Translations under genes and position numbers: made by a program
Shown here: piece after piece, positions 7,900 to 15,202 of the stretch
Layout of the letters: every line of letters starts with the position of its first letter
Numbering within the stretch: position 1 is the stretch's first letter
NCBI RefSeq assembly: GCF_041379945.2
Contig: NZ_JBFTXJ020000006.1
Location: 62,001-126,000, forward strand
DNA from: Aneurinibacillus sp. REN35
Lineage (GTDB): Bacteria > Bacillota > Bacilli > Aneurinibacillales > Aneurinibacillaceae
Length of the DNA: 64,000 bases
Reading direction: 5' to 3'
Notes under the pieces: model-generated
Told to the model about the DNA's origin: nothing
The model's database searches: none
The model's input: only the letters and a program-made list of their open reading frames with translations

Positions 7900-8017
7900 T
7901 TTAGAACGTTTTGTACTAAATATTCTACTACTAGAACAGGGGAGCAAGTGTAATAAATAATAAATAGAATAAATAATCATAATTTATATTGATTTTTATG
8001 CTAAATAGTTCTAAGAT
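7900..8017. promoter_or_regulatory. Operator and promoter region of switch 2
   Basis: Inverted repeats TTTAGAAC-N5-GTACTAAA (7900-7920) and TTCTA-N4-TAGAA (7923-7936) lie next to the repressor start. A further TAGTTCTAA (8006-8014) overlaps the spacer and -10 box of a rightward promoter TTGATT (7989-7994) / TAAGAT (8012-8017), 17-bp spacing. The shared core is GTTCTA/TAGAAC, unrelated to the GAGAA operators of switch 1. Confidence 0.7.
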
Positions 8018-8039
8018 ATAGTCAGGAGGTGAGCTTCCA

Positions 8040-8246
8040 ATGATTGCAACTAGAATTGCCGCCTTTCGCAAAAGTAAGAAGATGTCACAAAGCGAGTTGG
8101 GGCAATTAACGGGTCTGGATCAAACGCTTATAAGTCGCATCGAACGTAATCAACGCAAAGTTACTGCGGATGAAATCACGATGTTTGCCAAAGCCCTCGG
8201 CGTAAGCATAGCTGAGCTGCTGGATGAAGAAGAACAATCAGCCTAA
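8040..8246 (+). CDS. Cro-like XRE-family regulator (switch 2)
   Basis: 68 residues of helix-turn-helix (IAAFRKSKKMSQSELGQLTGLDQTLISRIERNQRK...FAKALGVSIAELL). Strong ribosome site AGGAGGTGA. Its position opposite the 7581 repressor suggests the early regulator of the second switch, like yqaF in skin. Confidence 0.82.
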   Translation: MIATRIAAFRKSKKMSQSELGQLTGLDQTLISRIERNQRKVTADEITMFAKALGVSIAELLDEEEQSA

Positions 8247-8269
8247 CCACACCGAAAGGGGGTGAGAAT

Positions 8270-8512
8270 GTGAACATTCAAGATGCAACAAAGTTAGCAC
8301 TGGAGAAAGACCTGTATATCATTCGTGAAAGTTCACCTTTTAGAAAATACAGCAAGATAAAGCCGACTGATACATCTGATTGCTGTATGGTTTACAAAAC
8401 AAAATACGCAGAGCAAATGCATGGTGGAAAGCTAGCCCCAGGCAAAAGGTGGAATCCTGATGCCTCGGACTTATTAGCTGATGACTGGATTGTAACGGAA
8501 TTAAACGAGTAG
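8270..8512 (+). CDS. Small prophage protein resembling DUF2829/Tad2
   Basis: 80 residues from GTG 8270 (GGGGGTGAG upstream). The ending KRWNPDASDLLADDWIVTE matches the C-terminal signature (W-P--DLLADDW) I associate with DUF2829, a family that includes the Thoeris anti-defence protein Tad2, which sequesters the signal molecule. The N-terminal half (MNIQDATKLALEKDLYIIRE...KIKPTDTSDCCMVY) is less typical. The gene follows the Cro-like regulator and would be expressed early, as expected for a counter-defence gene. The assignment is tentative. Confidence 0.45.
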   Translation: MNIQDATKLALEKDLYIIRESSPFRKYSKIKPTDTSDCCMVYKTKYAEQMHGGKLAPGKRWNPDASDLLADDWIVTELNE

Positions 8513-8800
8513 CGATTTGATTTCTTTGATTGCTGCGTAGCCTTTTTTAATCATCGTATTCTCTTCAACATTTGCTATACCCATTGGATTTAATGCAGTT
8601 TCAAATGCTACATCATCGGCTGATTGAATCGAAACTAAACCATCGTGTTGTAGTAGATACAACGCTTTTGAAATGAAGTCGTCCGTTTCTTCTGGATAAA
8701 GTATCTTAAATGTTTCTAACTCGAAATATTGTTTCCCGTGTTTTTTGTACTCGGAAACCATATACCTCAGTAGCTTTTCAGACAAATTAATGAGCTTCAT
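8501..8800 (-). CDS. Hypothetical protein, 99 residues
   Basis: Begins MKLINLSEKLLRYMVSEYKK at 8800 behind AGGGGGTGAAAAT. Its 3' end overlaps the end of the convergent gene at 8270 by 12 bp. The build (FLETFKILYPEETDDFISKALYLLQHDGLVSI-like) resembles a small winged-helix protein. It is a lone minus-strand gene in a rightward block; function unknown. Confidence 0.6.
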   Translation of the reverse strand: MKLINLSEKLLRYMVSEYKKHGKQYFELETFKILYPEETDDFISKALYLLQHDGLVSIQSADDVAFETALNPMGIANVEENTMIKKGYAAIKEIKSLLV

Positions 8801-8937
8801 ATTTTCACCCCCTGTCTATCTGAACTGGAAGAACGCCAACTCGCCAAAGTAACCGTTCTTCCGAATACCATAATTCGACAGGAGAAAGGAAAATCCTACT
8901 AATTAAAACTAGGCCTTACTTGGAAAGGAGCAGAAAC

Positions 8938-9084
8938 ATGGCCAAACAAACCGAGCAAAGAAAGGCACCTATCGTACATTACGGGCCACGCTTTGAACAG
9001 TGCAAAAAAGAAGCAATGCGTTATCTGGCCCGGCAAATTGTTCCGGCCTATCAAGAGAAGCTGAAGAAAGGAGCCAAGGCATGA
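8938..9084 (+). CDS. Small early prophage protein, 48 residues
   Basis: ATG 8938 follows GGAAAGGAGCAG. Product MAKQTEQRKAPIVHYGPRFE, then a helical basic end (KLKKGAKA). The stop overlaps the next start (ATGA at 9081-9084), which supports both genes. Function unknown. Confidence 0.65.
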   Translation: MAKQTEQRKAPIVHYGPRFEQCKKEAMRYLARQIVPAYQEKLKKGAKA

Positions 9085-9293
9085 ACACTGTACGCACAGC
9101 CGATGATTTTCCTACCGTTCTGGACGCGATCTACTACTGCAATACTGAACTGAATCGTATTAGCGAGATGACAGATAAAGAAGAAGCTCAGCGAGAAATG
9201 GATAAATACTGGTGCTTTCACAATACTGTCCTTGCTCGTATCGAACGCGAGGAAGGGGGTGAATCACCAGACTCTATCTTAAAACAAGCATAG
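9081..9293 (+). CDS. Hypothetical early prophage protein, 70 residues
   Basis: Start ATG 9081 overlaps the upstream stop by ATGA and has AAAGGAGCC upstream. An acidic helical protein (MNTVRTADDFPTVLDAIYYC...ARIEREEGG). No recognised domain. It is part of the rightward early operon. Confidence 0.6.
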   Translation: MNTVRTADDFPTVLDAIYYCNTELNRISEMTDKEEAQREMDKYWCFHNTVLARIEREEGGESPDSILKQA

Positions 9294-9336
9294 CATGGAG
9301 GTTGCAACTAAACAGGGACAAAAGGGAGATGAGAAC

Positions 9337-9831
9337 ATGTCCATTGCGGACAAAATCGGACAGTACCTGGAGGAGAAAAACATATCAGCAGGTGTACTTG
9401 CCGAGCAGCTCGGTTACGAGCGTTCCACCATCATCAAGATTAAGAACGGTAAGCGGAACTGGCAGGAAGAAAATGACCCGGCACTTGCTGCGGTGGATTG
9501 GCGATTTGCAGTCGCTATTATGGCTGAACGGTCCGGTGGCTACATATCGAACCTGTTGGACTTAGACCCGGACATCGATACACATCCTTCGGCAATGAAG
9601 GAGTTGGTGCTGAAGGAAATCCGTGATCTACAAAAAGTATTGGAGGCTACTGTGGTATCAAAGAAATCTTCTTCGAATCGGCAACTGGAGGGCGAACGGC
9701 TCTGGATGGAATTAAAGGATGTAGTGGATACGGCTACCGTGAAGCTGGGTGTGATCGAGGAAGTCTACGGACTAAGCAGATCAGAGTTGCTTACGAAATA
9801 TGAGAAGGAAGTACGGGAGGGAAAACGATGA
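9337..9831 (+). CDS. Helix-turn-helix early regulatory protein
   Basis: 164 residues from ATG 9337 (AAAGGGAGATGA upstream; an in-frame ATG at 9295 lacks a site). The N-terminus MSIADKIGQYLEEKNISAGV continues AEQLGYERSTIIKIKNGKR, an XRE-like DNA-binding fold. A longer helical C-terminus (KDVVDTATVKLGVIEEVYGLSRSELLTKYE) follows. It overlaps the next gene by ATGA. It is probably a regulator of early transcription; target unknown. Confidence 0.65.
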   Translation: MSIADKIGQYLEEKNISAGVLAEQLGYERSTIIKIKNGKRNWQEENDPALAAVDWRFAVAIMAERSGGYISNLLDLDPDIDTHPSAMKELVLKEIRDLQKVLEATVVSKKSSSNRQLEGERLWMELKDVVDTATVKLGVIEEVYGLSRSELLTKYEKEVREGKR

Positions 9832-10052
9832 ACGAACAATTGGAGCGATTAGAAAAGCTGGCGGCCTGGCATCAATCTATGGCGGATGATTATAAATTCT
9901 TGGACGAGCCACATGCGATGGGGCAAGTCGAGTACCACATGGAGCAAGCACAAAAATACTGGCGTCGTTACGGCTGGCTGAAAGCAGAGATTGAAACGAT
10001 GAAAGAGTGGGGCGGAGAGTTAGCGCTGTTACCGGGGAGGGTGCTGAGATGA
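9828..10052 (+). CDS. Hypothetical early prophage protein, 74 residues
   Basis: Begins with ATGA overlapping the preceding stop. Helical and rich in Trp, His and Tyr (KLAAWHQSMADDYKFL...YHMEQAQKYWRRYGW). The end overlaps the next start by ATGA. Function unknown. Confidence 0.6.
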   Translation: MNEQLERLEKLAAWHQSMADDYKFLDEPHAMGQVEYHMEQAQKYWRRYGWLKAEIETMKEWGGELALLPGRVLR

Positions 10053-10363
10053 ACTGGAACATGCGGTTGCAGGAAGTGCTCGAAAGGACAGCGGGCTATG
10101 ATATGAGCTTAATGGATGAGGAACAGAATGCTGCGTACCAGCATCGCTTACTACTCAATCGAATCTCGCTGGAGATGGAAGAAGCCAAGCAAGAGGCGAA
10201 GGAGTATGAGGAGCTGGCTGAGTCTTATAAGGCGGCCGGAGAAGAAAAAGGCTATCAGGCAGCCTGGTCCTATCACAAACTAAGCCTGCAACGGTATCAC
10301 GAATTATCTCTTTGGTACACAAAAGAAAAAGCTGCCGAGTGCGGGAACACTCAAACAGCTTAA
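10049..10363 (+). CDS. Hypothetical helical prophage protein, 104 residues
   Basis: ATG 10049 lies at an ATGA overlap and has GGGGAGGGTG upstream. The protein is helical with an acidic middle (EMEEAKQEAKEYEELAESYK). It shares a His/Tyr-rich helical style with the preceding small protein. No family recognised. Confidence 0.6.
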   Translation: MNWNMRLQEVLERTAGYDMSLMDEEQNAAYQHRLLLNRISLEMEEAKQEAKEYEELAESYKAAGEEKGYQAAWSYHKLSLQRYHELSLWYTKEKAAECGNTQTA

Positions 10364-10519
10364 CACCTAACAATGTACAAACAGCATAACACATGTTCGT
10401 ATGAAGTGGCAAGCTTTCGGGCTTGCTGCCAGGACTGCAGGTTGCCTGTCACCCCGGGCGCTTGTGGCTCTGGCAGCACTTCCGAGAAGTGCAATACATA
10501 ACAGAAGGCAGGTGAAAAA

Positions 10520-10810
10520 ATGAATCTAACAACAAGCATTACCACTGTGATTGACACCGTTACAGACGTTTTAATGCAGCGGCAAGGCCGAGGTCTTCCT
10601 ATCACAGAATGGACTGTCGAGCGGGTGCTGCGTGATGAAGTTGGCTGGGAACGGGCAGAGGAGCTGCTGGATCGGATCCTGGTTGACCCTGTGATCCGGG
10701 CGACCATCGAAGTGGACAAGCTGGACTTCTCAGAATGGAGTGGCTCTGTGGTTGGTTACTGGTTCGAGACGGAAGCGGGCGGGCAGGAGTACATGCGAGA
10801 TGTCCTGTAA
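10520..10810 (+). CDS. Hypothetical prophage protein, 96 residues
   Basis: ATG 10520 follows GAAGGCAGGTGA. An acidic protein (MNLTTSITTVIDTVTDVLMQ...VERVLRDEVGWERAEELLDRI). It stands directly upstream of the recombination genes yqaJ and recT and probably belongs to their transcript. Function unknown. Confidence 0.6.
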   Translation: MNLTTSITTVIDTVTDVLMQRQGRGLPITEWTVERVLRDEVGWERAEELLDRILVDPVIRATIEVDKLDFSEWSGSVVGYWFETEAGGQEYMRDVL

Positions 10811-10908
10811 ACGGAAAAATGACCTGCGGGAACAGGTCATTGGCAAAGCAAACACTTTTTATCAATGTACCACGAATGCACTTTGAAAATCAAATAGGGG
10901 GGATGACC

Positions 10909-11850
10909 ATGCAAGCAAACGTACTTGCACGCACGCTGAACATGGACCGGGCAGCCTGGCTGGAGTTGCGCAATAGAGGCATCGGCGGCTCTGATGCGGC
11001 AGCCATTGCCGGTCTGAGCAAATATAAGTCTCCTGTCGCCGTCTACCTTGAAAAAACAGGGCAGATTGGGCCAGAAGAAGCCGGGGAAGCTGCTTACTTC
11101 GGAAACAGGTTAGAAGCGCTGGTAGCCGAAGAATTCACGCTGAGGACGGGGCTAAAGGTTCGCCGGAGAAACAGCCTGCTGCAGCATCCGGAACATACCT
11201 TCATGCTGGCAAACATTGACCGGGAGCTGGTCGGGCAAAAGGTAGGGTTGGAGTGTAAGACGGCTTCTGCCTACCTGAAAGACCTATGGGAAGGCGATGA
11301 GGTGCCGATGCAGTACCTGATTCAGTGCCAGCATTACATGGCCGTCACAGGCTATCAGGCTTGGTACATCGCTGTTCTTGTGGGCGGCAATACATTCATT
11401 CACAAGCGTATTGAGCGTGACGAGGAATTGATTGCGCGGTTGATCGAGATTGAAAAAGACTTCTGGGAGAATCATGTGCTGGCCGGTGTGCCACCAATGT
11501 TAGACGGATCAGAAGCATCCGGGGAACTGCTAAAGAAAATGCACCCCATGGCCGAAGAGGGAACGGAGACAGAGCTTCCTCTCGAGGCAGACGAGCTGCT
11601 TGAACAACTAATGCCTGCAAAGGAGGCAGTAAAGGCAGCGGAAGAGCGGGTGAAGGAGATTGAAAACCGACTCAAGGCGATGCTGGGTGAACATGAAACC
11701 GGACAGGCCCGGTACTATCAGGTCACCTGGAAGAACGTCAGCAGCCAGCGCATTGACTCGAAAGCACTTAAAGCCGAGCACCCGGATATTTACGAAAAGT
11801 TTGCAAAGCAATCACATTCCCGGCGCTTCAGTGTGAAGCGATTAGGTTAG
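10909..11850 (+). CDS. yqaJ: YqaJ-type viral recombinase (5'-3' exonuclease)
   Basis: 313 residues from ATG 10909 (AGGGGGGATGACC upstream). The lambda-exonuclease/YqaJ fold is recognisable from WLELRNRGIGGSDAAAIAGL near the N-terminus, FGNRLEALVAEEF, and the catalytic Asp and ECK motif in IDRELVGQKVGLECKTA, then QYLIQCQHYMAVTG. It resects double-strand ends and hands 3' tails to the RecT annealing protein encoded 13 bp downstream. The C-terminal third is coiled coil (AKEAVKAAEERVKEIENRLK). yqaJ is a hallmark of the B. subtilis skin element, so the gene pair links this prophage with skin. Confidence 0.92.
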   Translation: MQANVLARTLNMDRAAWLELRNRGIGGSDAAAIAGLSKYKSPVAVYLEKTGQIGPEEAGEAAYFGNRLEALVAEEFTLRTGLKVRRRNSLLQHPEHTFMLANIDRELVGQKVGLECKTASAYLKDLWEGDEVPMQYLIQCQHYMAVTGYQAWYIAVLVGGNTFIHKRIERDEELIARLIEIEKDFWENHVLAGVPPMLDGSEASGELLKKMHPMAEEGTETELPLEADELLEQLMPAKEAVKAAEERVKEIENRLKAMLGEHETGQARYYQVTWKNVSSQRIDSKALKAEHPDIYEKFAKQSHSRRFSVKRLG

Positions 11851-11863
11851 GAGGACACGAAGC

Positions 11864-12745
11864 ATGGCAACCAATAAAGACGCAAAGAATGCATTAGCAC
11901 AGCGTAGTCAAAATGCGGCAGCTAAGAAGCCTTTAACACCGGAACAAACCGTTGCAGCCTATCTGGAAAAAATGAAACCTGAATTTGATAAGGCGCTTCC
12001 AGCACATATGAATGCAGATCGCCTGGCTCGGGTTGCGCTGACGACCATCCGAACCACACCGAAGCTGATGGAGTGCAGCATTCCATCCCTTATGGGAGCG
12101 ATTGTACAGGCAGCACAGCTTGGCCTGGAGCCGGGCCTGATCGGTCACTGCTACATCATCCCGTATGGAAAGGAAGCACAGTTCATCATCGGCTATAAAG
12201 GCATGATTGACCTGGCACGCCGGTCCGGCAACATCGAGAGCATTTATTCCCACGCGGTATATGAGGCTGATGAATTTGACTATGAGCTGGGGTTACATCC
12301 GAAGCTCTACCATAAACCAGCCACGGGACGCCGGGGAGCTATGACCTATGTATATGCTGTGGCCCATTTCAAAGATGGGGGTTACCAGTTTGAAGTGATG
12401 GACATGGAAGAAATTGAACGGCGCCGCGCACGCTCCAAGGCCAACAAAAATGGTCCGTGGGTGACCGATTATGAGGAAATGGCAAAGAAAACAGTGATTC
12501 GTCATATGTGGAAGTACCTGCCGATCAGCATTGAGATTCAGCAGAAGGCGGCCTGGGACGAAACGGTGCGTAAGAACATCACCAGCGAGCCAAAAAGCGT
12601 CTATGCTGACGCGATTGAGGCGGAGGGTGTTGTAGCCGAGGATATCCCGATGGCTGAGTCTGCACCGGCAGAGAAGCAGTCAGGGACAGATCAAAAAGGC
12701 ACGGATAAGGAACTGGAAGACGCCATGAACATGGAATTTAAATAA
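11864..12745 (+). CDS. recT: RecT-family single-strand annealing protein
   Basis: 293 residues. RecT signatures: TIRTTPKLMECSIPSLMGAI, AQLGLEPGLIGHCYIIPYG, AQFIIGYKGMIDLARRSG and the GPWVTDYEEMAKKTVIRHMWKYLP end block. A low-complexity acidic tail follows. The partner of YqaJ, forming a Red-like recombination system for phage DNA replication and circularisation. The N-terminus is extended by an Ala/Asn/Lys-rich linker. Ribosome site GGAGGACACGAAGC. Confidence 0.95.
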   Translation: MATNKDAKNALAQRSQNAAAKKPLTPEQTVAAYLEKMKPEFDKALPAHMNADRLARVALTTIRTTPKLMECSIPSLMGAIVQAAQLGLEPGLIGHCYIIPYGKEAQFIIGYKGMIDLARRSGNIESIYSHAVYEADEFDYELGLHPKLYHKPATGRRGAMTYVYAVAHFKDGGYQFEVMDMEEIERRRARSKANKNGPWVTDYEEMAKKTVIRHMWKYLPISIEIQQKAAWDETVRKNITSEPKSVYADAIEAEGVVAEDIPMAESAPAEKQSGTDQKGTDKELEDAMNMEFK

Positions 12746-12753
12746 CAAAACAC

Positions 12754-12771
12754 GGGGCGCTACGGCGCCCC
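12754..12771. terminator. GC-rich hairpin after recT
   Basis: GGGGCGC-TACG-GCGCCCC, nine bases after the recT stop. There is no proper T-run, so this may be a partial terminator or an mRNA-stabilising stem rather than a full stop, since genes continue rightward. Confidence 0.5.
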
Positions 12772-12799
12772 TCTATCAAACGTTAAGGGGGAACAATCT

Positions 12800-12952
12800 A
12801 TGAAATCGGGGAAGAGGCCGACACGCAAACAAAAGCTGGCGATACAAACTGCACGATTGAACCCGGCGAACTGGCTTGTCACCAAGAATCTGCCGGATAC
12901 GCTTCACTTGGTACACAGGGAAACGGGCCGGGAACGGATCATATCGGCATAG
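12800..12952 (+). CDS. DUF6906-like small prophage protein, 50 residues
   Basis: ATG 12800 with TAAGGGGGAAC upstream. MKSGKRPTRKQKLAIQTARL-NPANWLV-KNLPDTLHLVHRETG matches the short basic family I know as DUF6906 (GKRPT-RQK....GLNP-NWLV-K). Frequently next to recT in Bacillales prophages. Function unknown. Confidence 0.7.
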   Translation: MKSGKRPTRKQKLAIQTARLNPANWLVTKNLPDTLHLVHRETGRERIISA

Positions 12953-12988
12953 GGGCTGAGCGATTTATGCTCTGAGTGATAAAAATAA

Positions 12989-13014
12989 CCAGACTCTATA
13001 TTTTTAGAGTCTGG
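12989..13014. terminator. Bidirectional terminator
   Basis: CCAGACTCTA / TAGAGTCTGG with a TATTTT loop, between the rightward early operon and the convergent repressor gene at 13022. A/T runs lie on both sides. Confidence 0.8.
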
Positions 13015-13021
13015 CTAAGAA

Positions 13022-13330
13022 TTACTTTAATCTTAAATTTTTTATAAAATCGGCAACTTGTTGCTTCTCGCTTTCTGTTAAGTCGTTGTCACTATCTATA
13101 AACACCGAGATATTGTCATCTGTTTCTGTATCAGGGATGTATTCCAAAATATCTTCAACGCGACAGTTGAGAGCACGGCATAAAGCATTTAGATTCGCAA
13201 AACTAATTTCTTTTGCTTCTTCATGGTATAAAGCTCCTATTGTGTTCGGTCGAATTTTTGTTAGTTCTGATAAGTTTTTTTGAGTCATCTTATTAGCGCC
13301 TAACAGTTGAGATAACTTTATACGAATCAC
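13022..13330 (-). CDS. XRE-family repressor (switch 3)
   Basis: 102 residues: an N-terminal helix-turn-helix with the spelling RIKLSQLLGANKMTQKNLSE, then TKIRPNTIGALYHEE and ANLNALCRALNCRVEDILEY, the short Cro/C1 form. An acidic link leads to a helical tail (SESEKQQVADFIKNLR-like). It diverges from an ImmA-like peptidase gene over three AT-rich dyads. The block 13022-14313 is AT-rich and inserts between recombination and replication genes, so it looks like a moron acquired separately. Confidence 0.82.
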   Translation of the reverse strand: MIRIKLSQLLGANKMTQKNLSELTKIRPNTIGALYHEEAKEISFANLNALCRALNCRVEDILEYIPDTETDDNISVFIDSDNDLTESEKQQVADFIKNLRLK

Positions 13331-13346
13331 CCTATCAACCTCCGAA

Positions 13347-13446
13347 AATAACTTTGATAGTAGTTATTATAGCACAAATAGTTTTTAAATAACTAAAAAA
13401 GTTATAAATTAACTTTACTTTATCTCTTTTCGTTATTATAATAACG
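13347..13446. promoter_or_regulatory. Operator region and promoter of switch 3
   Basis: Inverted repeats AATAACT-N8-AGTTATT (13347-13368), AATAACT-N5-AGTTATA (13388-13406) and the perfect palindrome CGTTATTATAATAACG (13431-13446). The last covers the -10 box of a rightward promoter TTTACT (13414-13419) / TATAAT (13437-13442), 17-bp spacing. The AGTTAT core differs from the operators of switches 1 and 2. Confidence 0.75.
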
Positions 13447-13471
13447 CTAACAGTTATTTTGGGGGGTGGTA

Positions 13472-13858
13472 ATGATGAATTGCTTTGAAAGGTTGATTGA
13501 ACTGGCGGAGTTGGAAGGTATAGCGGTTTGCATGGACCATAGATTCCCTGATGGTTTTATTGTATTCGATAATACAGATGTATATATCGCGTTAAAGGCC
13601 GGAATGGAAATGGGGCGAACTGAGTTTATTTTGGGACACGAACTCGGGCATTACTTTTTAGAACATAATTTTCGTAAAACAAAAGCTGATAAGGCGTTCG
13701 AGGTAAGGGGTTCTTCTGTTTTTGCAAATGAAAATTTTGAAGCTGAAGCTAATTTGTTTTCAAAAATGATTATCCAGATTGGTCGATGTAGAGATATCAC
13801 AAAAGAAGATGTAGAGACCATAAAAGAAAGCATTTTAAGAAACATACATCTTCACTAG
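13472..13858 (+). CDS. ImmA/IrrE family metallopeptidase (switch 3)
   Basis: 128 residues, start ATG 13472 or 13475 behind GGGGGGTGG. Zinc site FILGHELGHYFLEH at about 55-68, and the later Glu in FEAEANLFSKMI that completes ImmA-type zinc coordination. It is the divergent partner of the 13022 repressor, so it probably cleaves that repressor. It is the second ImmA-type protein in this prophage. Confidence 0.85.
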   Translation: MMNCFERLIELAELEGIAVCMDHRFPDGFIVFDNTDVYIALKAGMEMGRTEFILGHELGHYFLEHNFRKTKADKAFEVRGSSVFANENFEAEANLFSKMIIQIGRCRDITKEDVETIKESILRNIHLH

Positions 13859-13929
13859 TTGTGTGTTGGATAGGTATAGATTGTTTTAGTTAATGAAAAT
13901 TTTATAAATGTAATGGGGAGGGATCTACC

Positions 13930-14313
13930 TTGGATAAGCAAGTTATTTCAAGTTTGTTAGATGTGGCTTATCGCTTAAATAAAAAAGAAAAATCGTTAGA
14001 AACTGTACTTGATACCGATTTGAACTTTTTGTGCGAAGAAGTCTCAAGCATTTTCAAAGCGATTTTAAAAAATGTTGGTATACCTGATGAAAATAGTCAC
14101 GAATTGACTGAAAAGTATCAAAAAGAAAATCCTCATATGGATCGCCATGAAATTCACCTTAATGTCATGGGTGATGAGACATTATTTGTTCATGACGAAT
14201 TCGATGATGAGTTTTTTAACTTTTTAAATGATGAGATGAGCAAGGATGAACTTATAGAAAGTATCGGAAGTTGGGTTGAGATGTACGCCGTTGAGAAGAA
14301 CGCGGAAGAGTAG
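13930..14313 (+). CDS. Hypothetical acidic protein, 127 residues
   Basis: TTG start at 13930 with GGGGAGGG seven bases upstream. Acidic, no cysteine pattern beyond one Cys, containing ENSHELTEKYQKENPHMD and DEFDDEFFNFLNDEMSKDE. It follows the ImmA-like gene by about 70 bp and seems part of the same AT-rich module. Function unknown; a cargo gene released by repressor cleavage is one possibility. Confidence 0.6.
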   Translation: MDKQVISSLLDVAYRLNKKEKSLETVLDTDLNFLCEEVSSIFKAILKNVGIPDENSHELTEKYQKENPHMDRHEIHLNVMGDETLFVHDEFDDEFFNFLNDEMSKDELIESIGSWVEMYAVEKNAEE

Positions 14314-14326
14314 GGGTTGGAACACC

Positions 14327-15202
14327 ATGACAAAACCACCAATCAAAGGCGGATATATCTTGCTTTCCAGAAAAATGATTGAAAGTGAAATATGGGAGAA
14401 GCCACCCTTGTTCTTAAAAGTTTGGATCTACCTTCTTTCCAAAGCGCAGCATGGAAACTATAAAAATCTCAAACGAGGGCAGTTGGTTACATCCATTCCT
14501 GAGATTATCGAGGCGTGCAGTTGGAAGGTTGGATATCGAACAGAACGGCCAACCAAGGATCAAATTTTCAAAATTTTAAACTGGCTACGAAGCGCAAGCG
14601 AAAGCAACGACGAAAGCAACGTGGGGCAACCAATGATAACAACAACGAAAGCAACGCACGGTATGCTCGTAAACATAGAGAATTACTGCTTTTATCAGAC
14701 ATCGAGCAACTACGAAAGCAACGCCGAAGACGATGACGAAGACCCCGCGAAAGCACCACGAAAGCAACGACAGGCCGACAATATAAACAAGAATTATAAA
14801 GAATTACAAGAACTTAATAATACTACTCCTACTCCTCCTACACATGCGCACGCAAAAGAAAATCCGATTGCTGTGTATGAGCAGGAGATTGGGAGATTTA
14901 CAGACACCATTCGAGACAAAATGATCGACTGGTTAGATAACGGCTACTTTGACGAACCGGAAGCCATTATGATTGCAGCCATTCAGGAGGCTGCTGTTTA
15001 TGAAAAGCGATCCTGGGCCTATCTGGAGAGAATTCTTCAGGAGTGCCTGAATAAAAACATACGCACTGTAGAGCAGTTCCAGCAGAAGAAGGCCGAAGCG
15101 GCTGCGGAGAAAGAAAAAAAGCTGGTTCGATTACCGAAGGAGGAGCGAGATGAAAAGCGTCAGAGACCTTCTCAACCGTCCCAATATGAATATCCCTACT
15201 GA
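14327..15202 (+). CDS. DnaD-like phage replication initiator (replisome organiser)
   Basis: 291 residues from ATG 14327. The N-terminal winged-helix part has GGYILLSRKMIESEIWEKPP and VWIYLLSKAQHGNYKNLKRG, typical for phage replication organisers. The central part is low complexity (ESNDESNVG..., DDDEDPAKAPRKQRQ). The C-terminal DnaD/DnaB2-type domain reads YEQEIGRFTDTIRDKMIDWL...AIQEAAVYEKRSWAYLERIL. It binds the origin and recruits the helicase loader encoded next. The low-complexity middle is encoded by an array of CGAAAGCAACG iterons, so the gene probably contains its own origin. Confidence 0.87.
   Translation: MTKPPIKGGYILLSRKMIESEIWEKPPLFLKVWIYLLSKAQHGNYKNLKRGQLVTSIPEIIEACSWKVGYRTERPTKDQIFKILNWLRSASESNDESNVGQPMITTTKATHGMLVNIENYCFYQTSSNYESNAEDDDEDPAKAPRKQRQADNINKNYKELQELNNTTPTPPTHAHAKENPIAVYEQEIGRFTDTIRDKMIDWLDNGYFDEPEAIMIAAIQEAAVYEKRSWAYLERILQECLNKNIRTVEQFQQKKAEAAAEKEKKLVRLPKEERDEKRQRPSQPSQYEYPY
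14599..14769 (+). repeat. Iteron array, probable prophage replication origin
   Basis: Five exact direct copies of CGAAAGCAACG at 14599, 14611, 14646, 14713 and 14759, plus a degenerate copy CGAAAGCACC at 14748. All lie inside the replication organiser gene, where origins of related phages sit. The spacing is irregular (12, 35, 67, 46 bp). Confidence 0.82.

Noticed and set aside
10401-10523. 40-codon plus-strand ORF before the gene at 10520
   Set aside because: It touches the next start by ATGA but has no ribosome site and an unlikely composition; left out as unsupported.
14515-14767. Overlapping ORFs rich in Arg/Lys or Cys/Phe inside the DnaD-like gene
   Set aside because: They are produced by the iteron repeats read in other frames and on the other strand.
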